14,349 bases of DNA from positions 8,311 to 22,659 of the forward strand of contig DIZT01000202.1 in the NCBI GenBank assembly GCA_002427975.1, given 5' to 3'. Below, one piece after another: positions 1 through 6,525 of the stretch. The DNA comes from Micrococcaceae bacterium UBA6021 (GTDB lineage: Bacteria; Actinomycetota; Actinomycetes; Actinomycetales; Micrococcaceae). The position numbers were made by a program, and so were the translations under genes. How positions within the stretch are numbered: position 1 is the stretch's first letter; every line of letters starts with the position of its first letter. The notes below the pieces were generated by a model. The model was not told the DNA's origin. It saw nothing but the letters and a program-made list of their open reading frames with translations, and searched no databases.

Positions 1-49
1 GGAGCGTTGCTGTTTAAGTTGCGAAAAGTGAGAGAGCGTTGGGGTGGGG

Positions 50-877
50 CTAGAAATCCCGGCGGTTCGCCAGGACCGGGAGTTTCTGCCGGGCTTCCTT
101 GACCACGGCGGCGTCCAGGTCCGCGAACAGGAGGCCCGGGCCGCCGTCGAGCTCGTCCAGCACCTCCCCGAACGGTGAGACGACGGCGGAATGCCCCACG
201 CCGGTGGGTGCGCCGGCTTTGGCCGTGACGCCCTGCGTGGCGGGATCACCTTGCCCGCAGGCCAGGACATACGTGGTGGAGTCCAGGGCGCGGGCGCGGG
301 CCAGAAGCTGCCACTGGTCCACTTTGCCCGGCCCGGAGGCCCAGGAAGCGCAAACGATGTTCGCGTCCGCGCCAAGGGCCGCATTGGCCGTGAACAATGC
401 CGGGAAACGGATGTCGTAGCAGGTGGCCAAGCCAAAGGTGAAGCCGCCGGCGTCGAACGTTACAGGTTTTGTGCCCGGGTCCACGGTGTCCGATTCGAGG
501 AAGCCGAAGGCGTCGAAGAGATGGACCTTGTCGTAGCTGGTTTCCACGCCAGGACCCGTCGCCAGCAGTGTGTTGCGGACCTTGCCGCCGGCTGGCCGGG
601 CAGAGGTATCAGCGCCGGTGGGGGAGCCCGGAGTGAACATTCCGGCCACCACCACGATGCCCAGTGATGCCGCGATGGTCCGCACGCCGGAGGGCCACGG
701 CCCGTCCAATGGTTCTGCGATGTCCAGGAGGGAGTTGCCGAAGGCCCTCATGGACGCCTCGGGAAAAACCACCATGTCCGCCCCGCCGGCCTTGGCCCTC
801 TGCGCCTCCCGCTCCAGGATGGACATGTTGGTGGCCAGATCCCGGCCACTGATGATCTGAGCCAGCGCAACCCGCAC
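50..877 (-). CDS. Carbon-nitrogen hydrolase (nitrilase superfamily, Nit1/Nit2-like amidase)
   Basis: A 275-residue protein of the carbon-nitrogen hydrolase superfamily, which hydrolyses amide or nitrile C-N bonds in the cytoplasm. The catalytic Glu-Lys-Cys triad is visible: E40 in VFPEAS, K117 in YDKVHLFD and C153 in ATCYDIRFP. The CYDIRFP form of the cysteine motif fits the Nit1/Nit2-like branch, whose known members act on small omega-amides such as deaminated glutathione or 2-oxoglutaramate; the substrate here is unknown. The reading frame is open upstream to 928, but I chose the GTG at 877-875 because a GGAGG lies 6 nt before it (888-884) and the product then begins MRVALAQI, the usual first strand of the family. 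It diverges from glgX and has no evident tie to glycogen metabolism. The family is very secure; the exact function is not. Confidence 0.9.
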   Translation of the reverse strand: MRVALAQIISGRDLATNMSILEREAQRAKAGGADMVVFPEASMRAFGNSLLDIAEPLDGPWPSGVRTIAASLGIVVVAGMFTPGSPTGADTSARPAGGKVRNTLLATGPGVETSYDKVHLFDAFGFLESDTVDPGTKPVTFDAGGFTFGLATCYDIRFPALFTANAALGADANIVCASWASGPGKVDQWQLLARARALDSTTYVLACGQGDPATQGVTAKAGAPTGVGHSAVVSPFGEVLDELDGGPGLLFADLDAAVVKEARQKLPVLANRRDF

Positions 878-883
878 TTCATA

Positions 884-888
884 CCTCC
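884..888 (-). promoter_or_regulatory. Ribosome-binding site that fixes the GTG start of the nitrilase-family gene
   Basis: On the minus strand GGAGG is followed by 6 nt and then GTG. An ATG only 1 nt after the GGAGG (882-880) is in another frame, too close to the site, and leads to a short non-homologous peptide. The GTG is therefore preferred. Confidence 0.75.
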
Positions 889-905
889 GCCTCGACGTTT
901 CTTCC

Positions 906-911
906 AGTATG
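906..911 (-). promoter_or_regulatory. Possible -10 element for the nitrilase-family gene
   Basis: CATACT on the minus strand matches 4 of 6 positions of the TATAAT consensus. It would give a leader of roughly 20 nt, long enough to carry the ribosome-binding site. I see no convincing -35 element, so this is a weak candidate. Confidence 0.25.
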
Positions 912-1001
912 CAACCCCGCGGTGCCACGGTGGGGAAGGGGGCCGGGAGAGGGAAAGCGACGTCACAAAAACGTGAGTGCCGTTCAACGGGCGCTGGCCG
1001 C

Positions 1002-1007
1002 TACCAT
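1002..1007 (+). promoter_or_regulatory. -10 element of a probable leaderless glgX promoter
   Basis: TACCAT (TAnnnT class) lies exactly 7 nt before the ATG at 1015, so transcription would begin at or next to the start codon. No Shine-Dalgarno sequence precedes the ATG. The -35 region is poor. The same spacing is seen at glgP and glgE in this window, which raises confidence. Confidence 0.55.
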
Positions 1008-1014
1008 TGACGTG

Positions 1015-3126
1015 ATGGTCATGCCGCTTTTCGAAACCGCTTCCACCAAGGATGCCTCTTCGGCATATCCGCTCGGTGTCAGCGTCCCGCGCCCGGGCTC
1101 GGGAGCGGATTACGCCGTGCAGTCCAGCGCCAACGTCGCCGTGTACGCTCCGGCCGTTGAGAATCTTGAGATTGCCTACAGGGCCCCCGGTGGTGACTGG
1201 CACCTGCAGGCGCTGCCCAATGTCACCCACGGCGTGCACCACGGAATTGTTCAGCACTTCCCGTACGGATCGGTCTACGGATTCCGCGCCACGTCCAAGG
1301 CAGAACCGCTGCCAATGGCGGTCCCCGTCCTGAATCTGGACGACGACGGCGGGCAGCCCCTTCTGCTCGATCCTTACGGCCGGGCGGTGGACCAGCGGGA
1401 AGGGTTCCTGACGAGCGTCCGGATGGCCGGCAATTTTGACTGGGGCGACGACGAACGGCCCCGGACCCAGTGGCGGAACACCATCATCTACGAGGCGCAC
1501 GTCCGCGGCCAGAGCATGCTCCATCCCGATGTGCCCGACGAACTGCGCGGAACCTACGCCGGGATGGCCCATCCGGCGATCATCGAGCATTTCAAGAGCC
1601 TGGGCGTCACCTCTGTCCAGCTGCTCCCGGTGCACTTCCACCTCGATGAGCTGCACCTGCAGAACCTCGGGCTGACCAATTACTGGGGCTACAACACAGC
1701 CGCGTTTTTCGCACCGCACGCCGGCTATGCAACCCGGGCTGCCCAGGATGCCGGTCCGCACGCCGTCCAGGACGAGTTCAAGGGAATGGTCAAGCTGCTC
1801 CACGCGGCAGGACTTGAAGTGATTCTCGACGTTGTCTACAACCACACCGCAGAGGGTGGCCCGGACGGCCAGGCCATCAGCTTCCGCGGACTCGGCGAGG
1901 ACACGTATTACCGAACGGATGGCCACGGGAAGTACCTCGACACCACCGGCTGCGGCAACAGCCTGAATTTCGGCCAGCCGCGGGTGGTCCAGCTGGTCCT
2001 GGACTCCCTCCGGTACTGGGTGGACGAATTCCACATCGACGGCTTCCGTTTCGACCTGGCAGTGACGCTCTGCCGGAACGCGGACAACGAATTTGATCCC
2101 CGGCACCCTTTCCTCGTGGCGGTGGCTGCCGATCCCGTGCTGTCCGACGTGAAACTGATCGCCGAGCCGTGGGACGTCGGCTACGGCGGCTGGCAGACGG
2201 GCCGGTTCCCGGGCGGCTGGGTTGACTGGAACGACCACTTCCGGGACGGCGTACGCTCCTTCTGGCTTTCTGACCGTGCGGCCATCGATGCAGGCGGGCA
2301 GGGCGGGTCCGTGGCTCGGCTGGCTGATGCACTCGCCGGATCTGCGGGGCTTTTTGCGGCGTCAGGCCGGTCCAGGCTGGCCTCGCTCAACCTCATCACG
2401 GCACACGACGGCTTCACCCTGAGCGACCTTGTGTCCTATGACCGCAAACACAACGAAGCCAACGGCGAACAGAACCGGGACGGGCACGGGGACAACCGCA
2501 GCTACAATCATGGCGTCGAAGGCCGGAGCGAGGACGAGAAAATCCTGGCGCAGCGGGCGCAGTCCCGCCGGAACCTGATGGCCTCGATGATGGTTTCCCT
2601 CGGCGTGCCCATGATCACCGGCGGCGACGAGCTCGCACGCACGCAGCAGGGAAACAACAACGCCTACTGCCAGGACAACCCGCTGGCCTGGATTGACTGG
2701 ACACGCACCCCGGAGTCCGCAGAGATGCTCCGCAGCACCAAGCGCTACGTCCGGCTGCGCAAGGAGTTCCTGGCAAGCCAGCCCCATGATTTTCCGGCGC
2801 GGGACGAGCAGTCCTATCTCTACTGGTTTGATCACTCCGGACAGCCCATGTCCATGGGCCAGTGGAATGATCCCCGGCATCGGGTGATGCAGCTCCTGCT
2901 CGGCTCGGACGACGGCACCCTGGCGGGCCTCGTAGTGATCAACGGCAGCGGCTCCGACGTGAAAATCACCCTCCCCGAACTCACGAACGACGACGGAACG
3001 CCGCACAGGATGTTTGAACTGCGGCTGACCACCTCGCCGCTTCACGAGCTTCGCCAGGGCAGCCGGGTGGCTTCGGGCGAGACTGACATCATCGAGGCAA
3101 ACTCGATCAACATCTACCGCACGTAA
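1015..3126 (+). CDS. glgX: Glycogen debranching enzyme GlgX (isoamylase-type, GH13_11)
   Basis: A 703-residue cytoplasmic debranching enzyme that hydrolyses alpha-1,6 branch points of glycogen, preferring branches already shortened by phosphorylase. An N-terminal CBM48-like beta domain spans about residues 10-130, followed by the GH13 barrel (about 150-570) and a C-terminal beta sandwich. The four GH13 regions are all present: DVVYNH at 272-277, nucleophile D347 in DGFRFDL, acid/base E384 in IAEPWD, and D465 in TAHDG. Length suits actinobacterial GlgX (E. coli GlgX is about 657). The frame is open upstream to 922, but the ATG at 1015 (product MVMPLFET) sits 7 nt after a TAnnnT -10 element; the in-frame GTG at 1012 and ATG at 1021 are alternatives. 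Two small genes follow within about 275 nt on the same strand and may be co-transcribed. Function is secure. Confidence 0.95.
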   Translation: MVMPLFETASTKDASSAYPLGVSVPRPGSGADYAVQSSANVAVYAPAVENLEIAYRAPGGDWHLQALPNVTHGVHHGIVQHFPYGSVYGFRATSKAEPLPMAVPVLNLDDDGGQPLLLDPYGRAVDQREGFLTSVRMAGNFDWGDDERPRTQWRNTIIYEAHVRGQSMLHPDVPDELRGTYAGMAHPAIIEHFKSLGVTSVQLLPVHFHLDELHLQNLGLTNYWGYNTAAFFAPHAGYATRAAQDAGPHAVQDEFKGMVKLLHAAGLEVILDVVYNHTAEGGPDGQAISFRGLGEDTYYRTDGHGKYLDTTGCGNSLNFGQPRVVQLVLDSLRYWVDEFHIDGFRFDLAVTLCRNADNEFDPRHPFLVAVAADPVLSDVKLIAEPWDVGYGGWQTGRFPGGWVDWNDHFRDGVRSFWLSDRAAIDAGGQGGSVARLADALAGSAGLFAASGRSRLASLNLITAHDGFTLSDLVSYDRKHNEANGEQNRDGHGDNRSYNHGVEGRSEDEKILAQRAQSRRNLMASMMVSLGVPMITGGDELARTQQGNNNAYCQDNPLAWIDWTRTPESAEMLRSTKRYVRLRKEFLASQPHDFPARDEQSYLYWFDHSGQPMSMGQWNDPRHRVMQLLLGSDDGTLAGLVVINGSGSDVKITLPELTNDDGTPHRMFELRLTTSPLHELRQGSRVASGETDIIEANSINIYRT

Positions 3127-3130
3127 CTGC

Positions 3131-3137
3131 GGAGGGG
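3131..3137 (+). promoter_or_regulatory. Ribosome-binding site supporting a TTG start
   Basis: GGAGGGG lies 7 nt before the TTG at 3145 and within the 18-nt gap after the glgX stop. It is a near-optimal site and the main reason to accept the rare TTG start of the ribonuclease remnant. Confidence 0.7.
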
Positions 3138-3144
3138 ACGAAAA

Positions 3145-3372
3145 TTGCGCAACCGTTCCGTTGTTGCCCTGCTGCTGACCGGACGGCTGGCCATTGTGTT
3201 GTTCGCTTTCGGCGGCACCGGGCTCCTCGAGACGCTGACGGGAAGTACGACGCCGGCACCAGGTCCCAGCGCCGCCCCGGTCCCGGGGGCTCCGGCTTCC
3301 GGTGCCCGCCGGATCATTGCTGGCTCCGCCGGCGAAAAGTATTACACCCAGGACCACTACGCATCGTTCTAA
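3145..3372 (+). pseudogene. Remnant of a secreted RNase Sa/barnase-family ribonuclease, catalytic core missing
   Basis: A 75-residue frame with a TTG start. Residues 1-24 form a signal-anchor-like stretch (RNR then LLL..AIVLFAFGG), interrupted by an unusual charged R14. Residues 34-52 are an Ala/Pro/Ser/Gly linker. Residues 53-75 (GARRIIAG, then YYTQDHYASF) match the C-terminal end of RNase Sa, which reads GTRRIITG and YYTGDHYATF. R55/R56 and H71 correspond to RNase Sa R68/R69 and H85. Everything between the linker and GARRII is absent, including the equivalents of catalytic Glu54 and Arg65 and the guanine-binding loop. Family members are normally about 95-110 mature residues, so the enzyme should be inactive. 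The frame is intact, consistent with an in-frame internal deletion. It lies 18 nt after glgX and 29 nt before a barstar gene, its expected inhibitor. I call it a pseudogene; a short peptide may still be made. Confidence 0.75.
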
Positions 3373-3401
3373 TTCATCGCAGAAGGCAGATAACCGCGCT
3401 T

Positions 3402-3758
3402 ATGAAGATCTATTCCGCCGAGACCTGGGCCATGGATGAGCTGCACGGGCAGGTAACCGACGCCGGCCGCCGCAGCCTGGTGGTGCCAGCCGCAGATACA
3501 AAAAGGGCGGTCCTGGAGACTTTCGGCGAGGTCCTTGCCTTCCCTGAGCATTACGGCGTGAACCTGGATGCCCTAAACGATTCACTGCATGATTTTGCTG
3601 ACAGCATCGCAGATAGCGGGAAAGCCCCCGTCACCGTCCTGTGGGAGGTGGCCGGGGCTTTCCGCGGAAACAGTTCCTTCGGGATCATCTGCGAGATCCT
3701 CCAGGATGCCGAGAGTTATGCAGGCAATGATCTTGCCGTCGTCGCTGTGCTGCTTTAA
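3402..3758 (+). CDS. Barstar-family ribonuclease inhibitor
   Basis: A 118-residue cytoplasmic protein of the barstar family, which blocks the active site of barnase/RNase Sa-type ribonucleases. The core motif FPEHYGVNLDALNDSL at 47-62 aligns with barstar LPEYYGENLDALWDCL. D56 and D60 match the barnase-contacting D35 and D39, and D102 falls where barstar has E76. The equivalent of Tyr29 is His50, and of Trp38 is Asn59. The ATG at 3402 has only a weak, distant AGAAGG (3381-3386), so translation may depend on coupling to the genes upstream. It would normally pair with the ribonuclease just upstream, but that gene has lost its core, so this looks like an orphaned immunity gene. Its stop overlaps the glgP stop on the other strand. 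Family assignment is strong; the present partner is unknown. Confidence 0.88.
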   Translation: MKIYSAETWAMDELHGQVTDAGRRSLVVPAADTKRAVLETFGEVLAFPEHYGVNLDALNDSLHDFADSIADSGKAPVTVLWEVAGAFRGNSSFGIICEILQDAESYAGNDLAVVAVLL

Positions 3759-6373
3759 GCGTTGACGATCAGGCCCAGCTCGGCCTTGGAAGCCAGGGCC
3801 TCGTGCCGGGGCAGGACGCGGACGGTGTAGCCAAACGGACCCGAGCGGTCAATGACCAGGGAGCCGCTGAAAAGGTGGCGCCCATCGCCCAGGTCCTCCT
3901 TCGCCTGCAAGTCCATCTGGGTGACGTCCGTCAAAGTATCGCTTTCCTCGGCCCGCCCATAGGCCACTTCAACTGACACATCCTCCGGTGACAGCGTGTG
4001 CAGAGCGACGTAGGCGTTCACCTGCAGGGTGTCTCCGATCTGCGGGTCCTCGGAAACTCCCACGGAGTCCACGTGTTCAACGTGCAGCAGCGGCCATGCG
4101 GACCGCACCTTGGCCGTCCACGCCGCCAGGACCCGGGCCTGGGCGTACGAGTCAGCCGACGCCCTGCGTCCGGCCTCGGCCGCGGGACGGTAGAGCAAGG
4201 TGACGTAGTCGTGCAGCATGCGCTCCGCGGAAACGGCCGGGCCCAGGTGGGACAGGGTGTGCTTGATCATGGACACCCAGTGCGTGGGGACTTTCTCCGT
4301 GCCCGTGGTGGACGGGCCGGCCGCACCTGCGCTCTCGGACACCGTGCTGCCGTAGAAGCGCGGCGCCACCTGAGTCTCCAGGAGTTCGTACAGCGCCGCC
4401 GCCTCGATGTCGTCACGCTCTTCGGGGGACGCGTCATTGTTGGCGGTGGGGATCGCCCAGCCGTTCTCGCCGTCGTACATTTCATCCCACCAGCCGTCCA
4501 TGACCGAAAGGTTCAGCGAACCGTTGATGGCGGCCTTCATGCCCGAAGTACCGCACGCCTCCAGGGGACGGAGCGGATTATTGAGCCACACGTCGCAGCC
4601 CGGGAAGAGCGTCCTGGCCATCGCGATGTCATAGTTCGGCAGGAAAGCGATGCGGTGGCGGACCTTGGGATCGTCGGTGAAGCGGACCAGGTCCTGGATC
4701 ATCTTCTTCCCGGCGTCATCTGCCGGGTGGGACTTTCCGGCGATCACCAGCTGGATCGGGTGCTCCGGATGCAGCAGCAGCGCCTTGAGCCGGTTCGGCT
4801 CGCGAAGCATCAGCGTGAGGCGCTTGTAGGTGGGGACGCGCCGGGCGAAGCCGATGGTCAGCACATCGGGGTCCAGCACGCTGTCGGTCCAGCCGAGTTC
4901 GGCGTCGGCGGCGCCGCGCTTCTTCCAGGCGGCACGGAGGCGGCGGCGCACGTCCTCCACCAGCGCTGCGCGCATTTCACGGCGCAAGGCCCAGACGTCC
5001 GCATCGCTGACGTTGTAGGCCAGGTCCCAGCGGCCCATGGCTTCGGCCTCGGTGCCGAACTGTTCCCGCGCGAGCCGTGAGATGCGCCCGTCAACCCAGG
5101 TGGGTACGTGCACGCCGTTGGTGACGGACGTGATGGGCACCTCGGAGTGGTCGAACCCAGGCCACAGTGCCGAAAACATCCCGCGTGAAACCTCGCCGTG
5201 AAGCTTCGCGACGCCGTTGGCCCGTTGTGCCAGCCGGAGGCCCATCACCGCCATGTTAAAGACTGACGGATTGCCGTCGGCGTAGTTTTCCCGGCCCAGT
5301 TCCAGGATCCGGTCCACCGGCACCGCGGGCGCGAGCCCCGCCTGGAAGAAGTGGTGGATCTGGGAAATCTCGAAACGGTCGATGCCGGCCGGAACGGGAG
5401 TGTGGGTAGTAAAGACCGTGGAGGCCCGGCCAGCCGCAAGGGCTTCGTCGAAGCTGAGGGCGGCGTCGCCGGCCATCAGTTCCTGGATGCGCTCAATCCC
5501 CAGGAAACCGGCATGTCCCTCATTCGTGTGGAACACCTCCGGCGCCGCGGTTCCGGTCAGCTGCTGGTATGCGCGCAGCGCCTTGACTCCGCCCATGCCC
5601 AGCAGGAGCTCCTGCTGGAGCCGGTGGTCTCCGCCGCCGCCATAGAGGCGGTCCGTGATGCCGCGCGCGGCGTCGTCGTTGCCGGGAACGTTGGAGTCCA
5701 GCAGCAGCAGGGGAACGCGTCCGACGTCGGCACGCCAGATGTGTGCCAGCAGCCGGCGCCCGTTGGGCAGGGGGAGCGAGATATGCAGGGGCCGGCCGTT
5801 GCCGTCGGCGGACGGCTCGCGGAGCAGTGTGAGGGGGAGACCGTCGGGGTCAAGTACCGGATAGGTTTCCTGCTGCCAGGCGTCGCGGGAGAGCGACTGC
5901 TTGAAATAGCCGGCCTGGTACAGCAGGCCCACGCCGATCAGGGGCACGCCGAGGTCCGAGGCGGCCTTGAGGTGGTCGCCGGCCAGGATGCCCAGGCCGC
6001 CGGAGTACTGCGGCAGGACTTCGGTGATGCCAAATTCGGGGGAGAAGTACGCGATGGCGGCCGGGGCGTCCTCGCCCAGGCTCTGGTACCAGCGGGGCTG
6101 TTCAAGATACCGGTCAAGGTCCTCGGCGGCGGCCCGGACCTGGTCCACTACCGAGTGGTCCGCGGCGAGGCGCTGGAACTCTTCGCGGCTGACCCGGCCC
6201 AGGAAGCTGATGGGATCCTGCCCGCAGTCCTCCCAGATCCTGGGGTTCAGGCCCGCGAAGAGTTCGCGGGTGGGCCGGTGCCAGGTCCAGCGCAGGTTGG
6301 TGGCTAATCGGGCCAGCGGCCTGATGGGTTCCGGGAGGACGGTTCGGACGGTAAATCTGCGGATTGCCTTCAC
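3755..6373 (-). CDS. glgP: Alpha-1,4-glucan (glycogen) phosphorylase GlgP, GT35
   Basis: An 872-residue PLP-dependent phosphorylase that releases glucose 1-phosphate from the non-reducing ends of glycogen or maltodextrin in the cytoplasm. It belongs to the long actinobacterial GlgP subfamily: an N-terminal DUF3417-type region (about residues 1-120, opening KAIRRFTVR), then the GT35 catalytic fold with SPEFG, HTNEGHAGF, THTPVPAG and VTNGVHVPTW. The PLP lysine is K613 in EACGTSGMKAAINGS. The frame is open to 6505, but I chose the GTG at 6373-6371 because the product then begins where the M. tuberculosis homologue does as I recall it (863 residues), and a TAGTGT -10 element lies 7 nt before it. 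It is divergent from glgE and convergent with the barstar gene. It provides the phosphorolysis that GlgX completes. Function is secure; the start is likely. Confidence 0.94.
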   Translation of the reverse strand: MKAIRRFTVRTVLPEPIRPLARLATNLRWTWHRPTRELFAGLNPRIWEDCGQDPISFLGRVSREEFQRLAADHSVVDQVRAAAEDLDRYLEQPRWYQSLGEDAPAAIAYFSPEFGITEVLPQYSGGLGILAGDHLKAASDLGVPLIGVGLLYQAGYFKQSLSRDAWQQETYPVLDPDGLPLTLLREPSADGNGRPLHISLPLPNGRRLLAHIWRADVGRVPLLLLDSNVPGNDDAARGITDRLYGGGGDHRLQQELLLGMGGVKALRAYQQLTGTAAPEVFHTNEGHAGFLGIERIQELMAGDAALSFDEALAAGRASTVFTTHTPVPAGIDRFEISQIHHFFQAGLAPAVPVDRILELGRENYADGNPSVFNMAVMGLRLAQRANGVAKLHGEVSRGMFSALWPGFDHSEVPITSVTNGVHVPTWVDGRISRLAREQFGTEAEAMGRWDLAYNVSDADVWALRREMRAALVEDVRRRLRAAWKKRGAADAELGWTDSVLDPDVLTIGFARRVPTYKRLTLMLREPNRLKALLLHPEHPIQLVIAGKSHPADDAGKKMIQDLVRFTDDPKVRHRIAFLPNYDIAMARTLFPGCDVWLNNPLRPLEACGTSGMKAAINGSLNLSVMDGWWDEMYDGENGWAIPTANNDASPEERDDIEAAALYELLETQVAPRFYGSTVSESAGAAGPSTTGTEKVPTHWVSMIKHTLSHLGPAVSAERMLHDYVTLLYRPAAEAGRRASADSYAQARVLAAWTAKVRSAWPLLHVEHVDSVGVSEDPQIGDTLQVNAYVALHTLSPEDVSVEVAYGRAEESDTLTDVTQMDLQAKEDLGDGRHLFSGSLVIDRSGPFGYTVRVLPRHEALASKAELGLIVNA

Positions 6374-6380
6374 CTGCGCC

Positions 6381-6386
6381 ACACTA
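6381..6386 (-). promoter_or_regulatory. -10 element of a probable leaderless glgP promoter
   Basis: On the minus strand TAGTGT is followed by exactly 7 nt and then the GTG at 6373. No Shine-Dalgarno sequence is present. The -35 region at the expected spacing is weak (TTCCGG, 17-nt spacer). The layout matches that of glgX and glgE. Confidence 0.55.
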
Positions 6387-6512
6387 ACCGACAACATCAA
6401 CGTCCGGAACAGGTTTGGCTCTCTTTTAGGTAAATGACAGTTGGCGTCGCGGATAAGACGAATCGCGGCGACAAAAAGCGGCGCAGGCTTAGCTATCTGG
6501 GCCATTTCTCGC

Positions 6513-6518
6513 TAACGT
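6513..6518 (+). promoter_or_regulatory. -10 element of a probable leaderless glgE operon promoter
   Basis: TAACGT lies exactly 7 nt before the GTG at 6526. There is no purine-rich ribosome-binding site, and the overlapping ATG at 6524 reads ATG-TGA and cannot be used. A weak -35 candidate, TTAGCT at 6489-6494, has an 18-nt spacer. This promoter would drive glgE, treS and mak-glgB. Confidence 0.55.
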
Positions 6519-6525
6519 CGAGCAT

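Noticed and set aside
748..882. ATG at 882-880 just after GGAGG as an alternative start upstream of the nitrilase-family gene
   Set aside because: Spacing to the ribosome-binding site is only 1 nt and the frame gives a 44-residue Arg/Pro/Trp-rich peptide with no family resemblance.
961..976. Short dyad TCAC-N6-GTGA upstream of glgX as an operator
   Set aside because: Arms of only 4 bp with non-matching flanks, and no second copy near glgP or glgE.
748..2238. Long open frame of 496 codons on the minus strand opposite glgX and running into the nitrilase-family gene
   Set aside because: It shows no recognisable domain and lies antisense to well-conserved GlgX motifs. Long antisense frames are expected in G+C-rich DNA with biased third positions.
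3998..6307. Open frames of 360 and 318 codons on the plus strand opposite glgP (3998-5080, 5351-6307)
   Set aside because: Low-complexity compositions rich in Val, Gly, Arg and Ala with no family motif; both are shadows of the glgP codon bias.
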